A stretch of DNA of 8,116 bases from Chloroflexota bacterium (GCA_022566235.1 JADFJI010000081.1:1-8116), one strand, 5' to 3'; shown: positions 1 to 5,325, numbered from the stretch's first letter. Made by a program: numbers and translations. Notes: generated by a model from the letters alone, not told the origin.

Positions 1-1707
1 TCCGTTGCCGTCACAGAAGACTTCATGGAAGCGGTAGAGCAGGATGGAAACTACGACCTCATCAATCCCAGGACAGGGGAGAAGGAAGAGTCCCTGAAGG
101 CCCGTGAGGTGTTCGACAAGATGGTGAAGAGCGCCTGGAAGACGGGGGACCCGGGCGTGATATTCATAGACCGCATGAACGATGTTCGCTCTAACCCGGT
201 GCCCAAACGAGGCCCAATTCAGGCTACCAACCCTTGCGGAGAGCAACCGTTATACCCGTATGATTCCTGCAATTTGGGTTCCATTAATCTGGCCATGCTG
301 GTGGTGGAAAAGGACGAGGGCCCTGACGTCGATTGGGAGAAGCTCAGGAAGATAATCCGGCTGTGCGTTCATTTCCTGGATAACGTGGTCAGCATGAACA
401 ACTATCCGATAGCCCAGATCCGGGAGACCTCCACTAGCATCCGGCGCATTGGCCTGGGTGTAATGGGCTGGGCCGACATGCTGATCCTCATGGGCATACC
501 TTACGATTCTGAAGCGGCCCTGGAACTGGGCCAGCGGGTTATGCAGTTCGTTGATGAGACGGCGGGGGTCGCCTCTGAGGAACTGGCTGGAGCCCGCGGC
601 AACTTCCCCGATTGGGAGGAATCCGTGTACGGGCCCAAGGGCCCCCTGGGGCCCAGGCCCATGCGAAATTCCACCAGGACCACCATAGCGCCCACTGGCA
701 CTATCAGCATAATAGCCAACTGCTCCAGCGGTATCGAGCCGATGTTCGCGCTGAGCTTTGTTCGCCACGTCATGGACAACGACCGGCTGGTCGAGGTCTA
801 TCCTTATTTCGAGGCCGTCGCCAGGAGAGAGGGATTCTACAGCCCGGAGCTGATGGAAGAGCTGGCTGATCGGGGCACCATCCGGGGGATGGACAAGGTG
901 CCAGAGTGGGTGCAGGAGCTGTTTGTCACCTCCCACGACATATCTCCTGAATGGCACGTGAGAATGCAGGCGGCCTTCCAGAAGCACACCGATAATGCGG
1001 TATCCAAGACGGCGAACTTCCCCAATAAGGCCACAGTGGAGGATGTACGGGAGGTCTACCTGCTCGCTTACAAGGAGGGGTGTAAGGGAGTGACTATCTA
1101 CAGAGACGGAAGCAAGAGCGTGCAGGTTCTCAATACAGGACAGACGGAGAAGGCCCGGGCCGGAGGCGGCCCGACGGGCGTCAGCCCGACACCCAGAAAA
1201 CGCCCGTCCCGAGTGCAGGGGATAACTGAGAAGGTCCACACGGGCCACGGTAACATGTACGTTACCATCAACTTCGATGAGGAGAGGGAGCCCTTCGAGG
1301 TCTTCTCCAACTTGGGTAAGGCAGGTGGCTGTGATTCGGCCCAGTTGGAAGCCATTTCCAGGCTGACTTCCCTGGCCCTACGCTCCGGCATAGACCCTAA
1401 TGAGATCATAGACCAGTTGCGGGGCATCACCTGCTGTCCAGCATGGAACGATGGTGAGCTGGTAAAGTCGGGCCCTGATGCGGTGGCCCTGGTCCTGAGC
1501 AGGCACCTGAAGGTAGCTGAAATTCAACCCGAGGCCGTGGGCCCGTCCCTAGAGGCCCAGCCGGCTTTGTTCAAGCATGTAGGGAATAACGGCAATGGTC
1601 AAAGTAAAGGAGAATATCTAGGCCGCTGCCCCGAGTGTAACAGCCTTCTCAGTTATCAGGAAGGTTGCGTTACCTGTCACGGGTGTGGCTACAACAAATG
1701 CGGATAG
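1..1707 (+). CDS. nrdJ: Adenosylcobalamin-dependent class II ribonucleotide reductase, C-terminal part (5' truncated)
   Basis: The enzyme reduces ribonucleotides to deoxyribonucleotides using a B12-generated radical, needing no oxygen. The frame is open from base 1, so the gene starts upstream; 568 codons are present. Numbering from base 1, NPCGEQPL carries the expected active-site trio N77, C79 (thiyl radical) and E81. C90 in SCNLGSIN lies 11 residues after C79, the spacing of the radical and redox cysteines in the Lactobacillus class II enzyme. APTGTISII follows near 230. A linker near 380-405 rich in Gly, Pro and basic residues leads to a TSCPD domain (about 407-500; FEVFSNLGKAGGCDSAQ, ending ITCCP). 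A C-terminal zinc-ribbon-like tail has cysteines at 543, 546, 556, 559, 562 and 567, as is typical of long NrdJ proteins, where terminal cysteines re-reduce the active site. The partner disulfide cysteine lies upstream of the window. Family assignment is very secure. Confidence 0.95.
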   Translation, partial: SVAVTEDFMEAVEQDGNYDLINPRTGEKEESLKAREVFDKMVKSAWKTGDPGVIFIDRMNDVRSNPVPKRGPIQATNPCGEQPLYPYDSCNLGSINLAMLVVEKDEGPDVDWEKLRKIIRLCVHFLDNVVSMNNYPIAQIRETSTSIRRIGLGVMGWADMLILMGIPYDSEAALELGQRVMQFVDETAGVASEELAGARGNFPDWEESVYGPKGPLGPRPMRNSTRTTIAPTGTISIIANCSSGIEPMFALSFVRHVMDNDRLVEVYPYFEAVARREGFYSPELMEELADRGTIRGMDKVPEWVQELFVTSHDISPEWHVRMQAAFQKHTDNAVSKTANFPNKATVEDVREVYLLAYKEGCKGVTIYRDGSKSVQVLNTGQTEKARAGGGPTGVSPTPRKRPSRVQGITEKVHTGHGNMYVTINFDEEREPFEVFSNLGKAGGCDSAQLEAISRLTSLALRSGIDPNEIIDQLRGITCCPAWNDGELVKSGPDAVALVLSRHLKVAEIQPEAVGPSLEAQPALFKHVGNNGNGQSKGEYLGRCPECNSLLSYQEGCVTCHGCGYNKCG

Positions 1708-1731
1708 ACCAGAGCCACAATTAATTTGCCT

Positions 1732-1795
1732 GTAACCGGGGAGGAAGCTCCCCCCCAAGAGAGCCCCGACATCGTCGGGATTACCTCCCCGTTAC
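1732..1795 (+). repeat. Imperfect long stem with nested hairpins
   Basis: The outer arms are 1732-1744 (GTAACCGGGGAGG) and 1784-1795 (CCTCCCCGTTAC), which pair fully apart from one bulged C. Inside, 1765-1770 (CCCGAC) and 1774-1779 (GTCGGG) form a perfect 6-bp hairpin with a 3-base loop. A competing hairpin pairs 1738-1743 (GGGGAG) with 1748-1753 (CTCCCC), so the 5' arm can pair with either of two partners. That mutual exclusion is a layout used by RNA switches, but no known switch class is recognised. Confidence 0.6.
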
Positions 1796-1802
1796 TCGAC
1801 CC

Positions 1803-1829
1803 ATGTGCGCTGCTCCTCCCAGCGCACAT
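1803..1829 (+). repeat. Perfect 10-bp hairpin with CTCCTCC loop
   Basis: Arms 1803-1812 (ATGTGCGCTG) and 1820-1829 (CAGCGCACAT) are perfectly complementary. The 7-base loop is CTCCTCC, complementary to a Shine-Dalgarno sequence. No T-run follows. Confidence 0.8.
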
Positions 1830-1835
1830 CTCCTC

Positions 1836-1871
1836 GGGCACCCTAGGGCGCCACCTCCCCCTAGGGTGCCC
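1836..1871 (+). repeat. Perfect 13-bp hairpin with CCACCTCC-containing loop
   Basis: Arms 1836-1848 (GGGCACCCTAGGG) and 1859-1871 (CCCTAGGGTGCCC) are perfectly complementary. The 10-base loop is CGCCACCTCC. Each arm also contains the self-complementary octamer CCCTAGGG. It is GC-rich and would be very stable as RNA. It lacks the downstream T-run of an intrinsic terminator. Confidence 0.85.
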
Positions 1872-1872
1872 C

Positions 1873-1905
1873 CTCCTTTGCCCTGAATTGGGGCATTTCA
1901 AGGAG
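1873..1905 (+). repeat. Imperfect hairpin adjoining the proC promoter
   Basis: CTCCTT (1873-1878) pairs with AAGGAG (1900-1905), and TGCCC (1879-1883) pairs with GGGCA (1891-1895). One side has a 4-base bulge (1896-1899) and the loop is 1884-1890. It overlaps the position where a -35 element for the 1913-1918 hexamer would lie, so it could also act as a DNA-level operator. Confidence 0.5.
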
Positions 1906-1909
1906 CGGG

Positions 1910-1918
1910 TGTTATAAT
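1910..1918 (+). promoter_or_regulatory. Extended -10 promoter for proC-yggT
   Basis: TGTTATAAT holds a consensus TATAAT (1913-1918) preceded by the extended -10 TG. No good -35 is at 17 bp; the nearest is TTGGGG (1888-1893) at 19 bp, which suits an extended -10 promoter that depends little on -35. The predicted start of transcription is about 1924-1926, right at an ATG, so the transcript could be nearly leaderless for the first short ORF. Confidence 0.6.
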
Positions 1919-1923
1919 TTACG

Positions 1924-1956
1924 ATGAATGCAACGGTTAATCAAGACCCGTTATGA
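1924..1956 (+). other. Short upstream ORF (10 codons), in frame with proC
   Basis: ATG at 1924 opens MNATVNQDPL and ends at TGA (1954-1956), directly followed by the in-frame ATG at 1957 taken as proC's first ATG. It sits at the predicted transcription start, so it could be read from a leaderless mRNA. No ribosome binding site is possible upstream if transcription starts there. Function is unknown and it may be chance. Confidence 0.2.
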
Positions 1957-1996
1957 ATGGATTTTCTTCAGTTCTCGCAACAGGAGGGTGACATAA
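1928..1996 (+). other. Short upstream ORF (22 codons) overlapping the proC start region
   Basis: ATG at 1928 opens a 22-residue basic/aromatic reading frame beginning MQRLIKTRYEW and ending at TAA (1994-1996). Its stop overlaps the ATA codon (1993-1995) that the Shine-Dalgarno at 1982-1987 points to, giving an ATAA junction like the ATGA overlaps used in translational coupling. It has no Shine-Dalgarno of its own. It may be a coupling leader or chance. Confidence 0.25.
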
Positions 1997-2793
1997 AGCT
2001 ATCTTTCATCGGTGGTGGAGTTATGGCAGAGGCTATCATAAGGGGCGTTCTCGATAGAGATGTAGCCAGGGCCGAAGATATCGTCGTCAGTGATCCGGTC
2101 CCCGCCAGGCGAGAGGCCCTGACCTCAGGTTACAAGATCAACGCCGTCGATGACAATGTCCAGGCTGTGATGGGCGCCGATGCCGTGATCCTCGCCGTGA
2201 AACCCCAGGTGATGCCAAAGGTGCTGCCGGAGCTTCGAGGCAAAATAGCCCCAGACCAGCTTCTTCTGTCCATTGCAGCCGGGGTGGGAGTTAAGAGGCT
2301 CAGGGACGGACTGGGGCACGATGTGCTGATAAGGGCTATGCCCAACACCCCAGCCCAGGTAGGCCAGGGGATAACTGTGTGGACCGCCACCGAGAAAGTG
2401 AGCCTGGAAGACAGGGAGACTGGGGCCTCGATCCTCAGGGCCCTGGGCGAGGAGATATTCGTAGAGGATGAGAAATACCTGGATATGGCCACGGCCCTGA
2501 GTGGTGGGGGGCCGGCATACGTTTTCTTCTTCATAGAGGCCTTGATCGACGCAGGGGTACACATGGGCCTGTCCAGGGATATCGCCGAGAAGCTGGTGGT
2601 GGAGACGGTGCTGGGCTCCGCTTCTCTGGCCCGCCAGTCCGGGACCCACCCCGCCATCCTGAAAAACATGGTGACCTCTCCGGGGGGCACCACCGCAGAG
2701 GCGTTGCTGGTGATGGAGGAAGCAGGGTTGAAGGGGACTGTAATCAGGGCTGTCCTGGCCGCGTACTCCAAGGCGCAGAGTGTGGGTAAATGA
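1957..2793 (+). CDS. proC: Pyrroline-5-carboxylate reductase
   Basis: It catalyses the last step of proline synthesis in the cytoplasm, reducing 1-pyrroline-5-carboxylate with NAD(P)H. The N-terminal Rossmann fold shows FIGGGVMAEAII (residues about 17-28). AVKPQVMPKVL, SIAAGV and RAMPNTPAQVGQGI follow. The C-terminal dimerisation domain has ALSGGGPAYVF (180-190) and the family signature around 234-256 (HPAILKNMVTSPGGTTAEAL). The frame from 1957 gives 278 residues. The first in-frame ATG at 1957 has no Shine-Dalgarno and adds about 12 residues unlike the family. A strong AGGAGG (1982-1987) instead sits 5 bases before ATA at 1993, where homologues would begin with MKLSFIGGG. No other in-frame ATG, GTG or TTG lies between. 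The real start is therefore uncertain. The stop overlaps the yggT start as ATGA. Product identity is secure. Confidence 0.95.
   Translation: MDFLQFSQQEGDIKLSFIGGGVMAEAIIRGVLDRDVARAEDIVVSDPVPARREALTSGYKINAVDDNVQAVMGADAVILAVKPQVMPKVLPELRGKIAPDQLLLSIAAGVGVKRLRDGLGHDVLIRAMPNTPAQVGQGITVWTATEKVSLEDRETGASILRALGEEIFVEDEKYLDMATALSGGGPAYVFFFIEALIDAGVHMGLSRDIAEKLVVETVLGSASLARQSGTHPAILKNMVTSPGGTTAEALLVMEEAGLKGTVIRAVLAAYSKAQSVGK
1982..1987 (+). promoter_or_regulatory. Shine-Dalgarno sequence inside the proC 5' region, pointing to an ATA codon
   Basis: AGGAGG with a 5-base spacer (GTGAC) leads to ATA at 1993-1995, in frame with proC at the start expected from the family. This is the best ribosome binding site in the region, while the ATG at 1957 has none. 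Possible explanations are AUA initiation, a point change or sequencing error from ATG, or chance. Confidence 0.55.
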
Positions 2794-3053
2794 ACATTTT
2801 CGACCTGATTGCAAGACTGGCCACGCTTCTATCATTTGTTATCATCGCCAGGATAATCCTACCCATGGTATTTCCCCCTGGAAGAGGTGGTGCAAGCATG
2901 GCGCGGTTGATGGATATCCTCTACAGGATTACCGAGCCTATTCTGGGCCCCATACGGAAGGTGGTGTACCGGGGCGGGCCCTTCGACTTCAGCCCAATGG
3001 TGGCCATCCTTTTCTTGACGTTGATCGCAGCGGTGCTGAGGTCAGCGTCCTAG
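2790..3053 (+). CDS. yggT: YggT family membrane protein
   Basis: This is an 87-residue integral membrane protein of the YggT (YlmG) family, linked in other bacteria to osmotic tolerance or to cell-division gene clusters; its molecular role is not well defined. Two hydrophobic segments (about 7-29 and 66-83) flank a short loop. That loop holds the family pattern: ARIILPMVFP near 20-29, then YRITEPILGPIRKVV, then the segment FDFSPMVAILFL entering the second helix. The length suits a single YggT unit (two transmembrane segments). The start codon overlaps the proC stop (ATGA, 2790-2793), implying co-transcription and translational coupling; proC-yggT adjacency is common in bacteria. Its TAG stop (3051-3053) overlaps the stop of the convergent DUF167 gene. 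Confidence 0.88.
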   Translation: MNIFDLIARLATLLSFVIIARIILPMVFPPGRGGASMARLMDILYRITEPILGPIRKVVYRGGPFDFSPMVAILFLTLIAAVLRSAS

Positions 3054-3322
3054 GTATTTGCTCCTAGCCGGGATAGCACCTCTTTCCGGGTCAAGCCCTG
3101 AATACTCACTAGCTTGTTCCTGGAGTGCTGCCCCTTTACGATCTGAATATCTCTGACACTCACCCCCAGCGCTCGGGACAAGAGCTTAGCCAGGTCTCGG
3201 TTGGCCCGACCCTCGATGGGTGGAGCACAGACCCTGACTTTCAAAATCTCCTGTGAGAATCCCACGACCTCGTTTTTCGAGGCCCTGGGAATCAGCCGGA
3301 TTTTTAGTACAGTACTTCTCAT
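3050..3322 (-). CDS. yggU: DUF167 / YggU family protein
   Basis: The product is a 90-residue small alpha/beta protein of the DUF167 (YggU) family, whose function is unknown. The family pattern is clear: LKIRLIPRASKNEVVGF at the N-terminus, then LKVRVCAPPIEGRANRDLAK (residues about 27-46), the position of the usual KVR-APPVDGKAN motif. IVKGQHSRNKLVSIQGL (about 61-77) corresponds to the SGETSRHK-type segment. ATG at 3322 is the first start after an in-frame stop and matches the family N-terminus, although no Shine-Dalgarno is visible upstream. In many genomes yggU follows yggT on the same strand. Here it is inverted and converges, its TAG (3050-3052) overlapping yggT's TAG. Confidence 0.88.
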   Translation of the reverse strand: MRSTVLKIRLIPRASKNEVVGFSQEILKVRVCAPPIEGRANRDLAKLLSRALGVSVRDIQIVKGQHSRNKLVSIQGLTRKEVLSRLGANT

Positions 3323-3389
3323 CGTCAGTCATGGGAGGGTCGGGTATGGTCTCAAGATTACTTGGAGAACCAGTCTCAGGCAATAGTCC

Positions 3390-3419
3390 TTGACACGGCT
3401 TGGGAGTTACAATTAGGTT
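3390..3419 (+). promoter_or_regulatory. Possible sigma70-type promoter for the DegV gene
   Basis: TTGACA (3390-3395) is a perfect -35 consensus. With an 18-base spacer the -10 would be TAGGTT (3414-3419), matching only 3 of 6. TACAAT (3408-3413) is a better hexamer but only 12 bases from the -35. The site lies in the 148-base spacer between the divergent DUF167 and DegV genes. The call is weak. Confidence 0.3.
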
Positions 3420-3457
3420 CTTGTGGGAGAAGGGCTTTGGGACCAGGCCCCCTCGGG

Positions 3458-3465
3458 AAAAGGAG
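3458..3465 (+). promoter_or_regulatory. Ribosome binding site of the DegV gene
   Basis: AAAAGGAG followed by a 5-base spacer (TGATA) sets the start at ATG 3471. It rules out the in-frame ATG 48 bases upstream (3423), which would add 16 residues not found in the family. Confidence 0.75.
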
Positions 3466-3470
3466 TGATA

Positions 3471-4331
3471 ATGCGGCGAGTGGTCGTGGTTACCGATAGC
3501 ACAGCGTGCCTGCCAAAGGAGATGGTTCGAGAGCTTGGCGTCAGGATAGTGCCTCTCAATTTCGTCTTCAGCGATGCAACCTATCGGGACGACCCGGACC
3601 TGAATATGGCGGACTTCTATGAGCAATTGGAGAAATCCTCGAAGACGCCGATTACATCGCCTGCCTCCCCGGGAACGTATCTGGAGATATTCAGAGAGGC
3701 GGGCCGAGAGGTGGATGGGATACTCTGCATTACCGTTGCCTCACGGATTAGTGGAATGTACGAAGGGGCCCGAGTTGCCCAGGAGATGGCGGCACAAGAG
3801 ATGCCTGATAGAGAGATAAGGGTGATGGACTCGGGGACGGCGGCCATGGCCCAGGGTTTCGTGGCCCTTGCCGCCGCCAGGGCTGCGGCCCGGGGCGAAA
3901 CCATCGAGAAGGTGTGTCAGGCCGCCGAGAAAGTCAGGGACCGGGTCAAGCTGGTAGCGATGGTAGACACGTTGCGGTATCTAGCCAAGAGTGGCAGGTT
4001 TCCAAGGATAGCCTCTTGGGGAGCGTCCCTCATCGGCCTCAAGCCCATACTGACGCTACGACAGGGTCAGGTCAGGCCTGTGACCGCGGCAAGGAGCAGC
4101 CGGAGTGGCGTACGGAAGATGTTAAAGATAATGGGGAAGGAAGTCCAGGGAAAGGGACCGATCCATGCCTCGGTGATACATGGTAACGTGCCCGAAGAAG
4201 CTGACGAATTCGCTGAACAGGCCAGGAGGGAGATCGACTGCGCTGAGCTGTTCGTCTCACACTTTACACCGGTGATAGGCATCTACACAGGCCCTGGGGT
4301 CCTGGGCCTGGCCTTCTATTCCGAGGGATGA
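3471..4331 (+). CDS. degV: DegV family (FakB-type) fatty-acid-binding protein
   Basis: DegV/FakB proteins hold a fatty acid while a partner kinase (FakA) phosphorylates it to acyl-phosphate. The 286-residue length is typical. The N-terminal VVVVTDSTACLP (residues 4-15) is the family opening, and PITSPASPGTY (60-70) matches the TSQPSP-type loop. TVASRISGMYEGA (88-100) is the SGTYQSA-like ligand-binding segment. MDSGT (119-123), VDTLRYLAKSGRFPR (165-179), LKPIL (190-194), IHGN (236-239) and TGPGVLGLAFY (273-283) complete the pattern. The start at 3471 is chosen because it has a strong Shine-Dalgarno and begins at the conserved first strand. No FakA (DAK-type kinase) gene lies in the window. The next gene downstream encodes a PlsY-family protein, whose family consumes acyl-phosphate, which supports a lipid role by inference. 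The cargo cannot be read from sequence. Confidence 0.92.
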   Translation: MRRVVVVTDSTACLPKEMVRELGVRIVPLNFVFSDATYRDDPDLNMADFYEQLEKSSKTPITSPASPGTYLEIFREAGREVDGILCITVASRISGMYEGARVAQEMAAQEMPDREIRVMDSGTAAMAQGFVALAAARAAARGETIEKVCQAAEKVRDRVKLVAMVDTLRYLAKSGRFPRIASWGASLIGLKPILTLRQGQVRPVTAARSSRSGVRKMLKIMGKEVQGKGPIHASVIHGNVPEEADEFAEQARREIDCAELFVSHFTPVIGIYTGPGVLGLAFYSEG

Positions 4332-4366
4332 CCTAGATGATGTCTCTCTTGGCAAAGAGTTGTGTT

Positions 4367-4413
4367 GGGCCAGGGCCGCTATTTTTATGCCGAAGGGCTC
4401 GGGGCCCTGGCCC
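4367..4413 (+). repeat. 11-bp perfect inverted repeat between degV and the PlsY-like gene
   Basis: GGGCCAGGGCC (4367-4377) and GGCCCTGGCCC (4403-4413) are perfectly complementary, with 25 bases between. The downstream sequence CCTTTGAGCTTTT has only broken T-runs, so it may be a weak terminator or attenuator, or a protein-binding site. The inner segment is relatively T-rich at 4380-4387. Confidence 0.5.
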
Positions 4414-4437
4414 CTTTGAGCTTTTCGAAATCGCCAT

Positions 4438-4445
4438 AGGAGGAG
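4438..4445 (+). promoter_or_regulatory. Ribosome binding site of the PlsY-like gene
   Basis: AGGAGGAG lies 4 bases before ATG 4450. A second ATG at 4446, in another frame, sits between them but opens no family-like sequence. The site supports 4450 as the start. Confidence 0.7.
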
Positions 4446-4449
4446 ATGG

Positions 4450-5139
4450 ATGTTGAAGCTGGCCTTTTTGGTGCTGGCTTACCTCTACGGCTCTCTTCCG
4501 ATCACCGAGGAGATGGCTAAGAGAAAGGGGGTGGACCTACGAAAATCCGGCACGGGCAAAGTGGGGTCAGGAAATCTGTGGCAGACCGCAGGCGCTACCT
4601 ACGGGATAATTGGCGGCCTGACGGACCTGGGCAAGGGAGCAGTCCCGCCTCTGGTGGCCAGGGCCCTGGGATTCAGTAATTCCGTTGCCAGTGCGGCGGC
4701 GGCGGCGGGAGTCGCAGGCCAGATGTGGCCCGTCTTCCGCAGGTTCGATGGCGGGCGCGGCAACAGCTCTACACTTGGTCTGGCCCTTGCCCTGAGCCCT
4801 CGATCCTTGCTTCTGTCCGCCATTCCGATGCTGGCTGGGGCTGCTGTCTGGAGCTTCCCTATCATGGCCCAACGTCATTTGCCCTGGAAACAGCGGTTTA
4901 AATTTCGCAGTAAGCACAGCGATGAGATTCCCATAGGAATGATGGCTGGATGGCTCGGTCTGCCGCTATTTGCGTGGATCATGAGGGAGCCTCGCCCCGT
5001 AGTAAGGGCGTGTGCCGTCGTCTTCCTGCTCCTAGTCCTGCGCCGGGCCACCGATAAACTGGACCGGGACCTGGCCTCAGGGGCCAGCCTGAAACACACT
5101 TTGCTCAACAGGGTGCTCTATGACAGGAGCCACCATTGA
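4450..5139 (+). CDS. Divergent PlsY-family (glycerol-3-phosphate acyltransferase-like) membrane protein
   Basis: PlsY transfers an acyl group from acyl-phosphate to glycerol-3-phosphate, starting phospholipid synthesis in the membrane. Family features are clear: YLYGSLP near the N-terminus (residues 11-17), GSGNLWQTAG (39-48) in the place of GSGNIGATN, DLGKGAVP (59-66), and GQMWPVFRRFDGGRG (90-104) in the place of the usual GHxFPxFxxFKGGKG. Several hydrophobic helices are visible (about 3-17, 50-72, 78-96, 108-139, 161-178, 185-198). Odd points are as follows. The motif-2 histidine is Gln91, GVAT after the glycine run is replaced by NSST, and the C-terminal motif expected to hold a Glu reads LASGAS (208-213). 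At 229 residues it is somewhat longer than common PlsY (about 200), with a basic insert near 142-157. It may be a paralogue with altered substrate or activity. Fold family is secure; activity is not. Confidence 0.75.
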   Translation: MLKLAFLVLAYLYGSLPITEEMAKRKGVDLRKSGTGKVGSGNLWQTAGATYGIIGGLTDLGKGAVPPLVARALGFSNSVASAAAAAGVAGQMWPVFRRFDGGRGNSSTLGLALALSPRSLLLSAIPMLAGAAVWSFPIMAQRHLPWKQRFKFRSKHSDEIPIGMMAGWLGLPLFAWIMREPRPVVRACAVVFLLLVLRRATDKLDRDLASGASLKHTLLNRVLYDRSHH

Positions 5140-5325
5140 CCTCAGGGGTTGTGAGTTGATTCGGACGGACCTTATTTCAACACGCTGTATGTAGCGATCT
5201 CTTCAGCGAAAAGGCCATTTAACGACTAATTATTCATGACCTCTCAGTCCAATGGAACTCAACATTTCAAGCCCAGTTGTTGTCTATGACCTGAATTCAG
5301 AGGACGAGGGCCCGCGATAGACTAT
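5140..5325 (+). other. Intergenic spacer with three TGACCT copies and a 10-bp palindrome
   Basis: This 186-base spacer separates the PlsY-like gene from the kinase-like gene. TGACCT occurs at 5137-5142 (overlapping the plsY-like stop), 5237-5242 and 5287-5292, each followed within a few bases by CAG. CTGAATTCAG (5291-5300) is a perfect 10-bp palindrome 25 bases upstream of the next start. The stretch around 5215-5234 is AT-rich (TTTAACGACTAATTATTC) and may hold the promoter, but no convincing -35/-10 pair is seen. No protein-coding signal is apparent. Confidence 0.3.

Larger units (their letters stand above)
1732..1905 (+). ncRNA. Candidate structured RNA or leader/3'UTR element with CCTCC-type loops
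   Basis: Between nrdJ and the proC promoter lie four consecutive inverted repeats (1732-1795, 1803-1829, 1836-1871, 1873-1905) with almost no unpaired sequence between them. ACCTCCCC occurs exactly twice (1783-1790 and 1853-1860), CTCCTCC fills the loop at 1813-1819, and CCCTCCTT is at 1871-1878. On the plus strand these resemble anti-Shine-Dalgarno segments, as displayed in loops of some regulatory RNAs. On the minus strand the same loops would show GGAGG. No U-run follows any stem, so ordinary intrinsic termination is not supported. I see no long credible protein here. Whether it is a separate sRNA, an nrdJ 3'UTR, a DNA-level element or a repeat family cannot be decided from sequence alone. 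The strand is a guess. Confidence 0.35.

Noticed and set aside
631..660. GGGCCC-rich palindromic stretch inside nrdJ (possible hairpin)
   Set aside because: It encodes a Gly-Pro loop (GPKGPLGPRP) between conserved NrdJ segments; the repetition follows from GGx/CCx codons and needs no other explanation.
250..1248. Long minus-strand open frame (about 332 codons) antisense to nrdJ
   Set aside because: It lies wholly inside the conserved nrdJ coding sequence, and its translation shows no recognisable family; it is a by-product of codon bias in a GC-rich gene.
1803..1871. Hairpins as intrinsic terminators of nrdJ
   Set aside because: The stems are strong enough, but no T-run follows either one; bases after 1871 are CCCTCCTTTG.
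2125..2835. Two long minus-strand open frames antisense to proC
   Set aside because: They are fully explained by the clear ProC protein on the plus strand and resemble no known protein.
3423..3470. Upstream in-frame ATG at 3423 as the DegV start
   Set aside because: It adds 16 residues absent from the family, while ATG 3471 has a well-spaced AAAAGGAG and begins at the conserved first strand.
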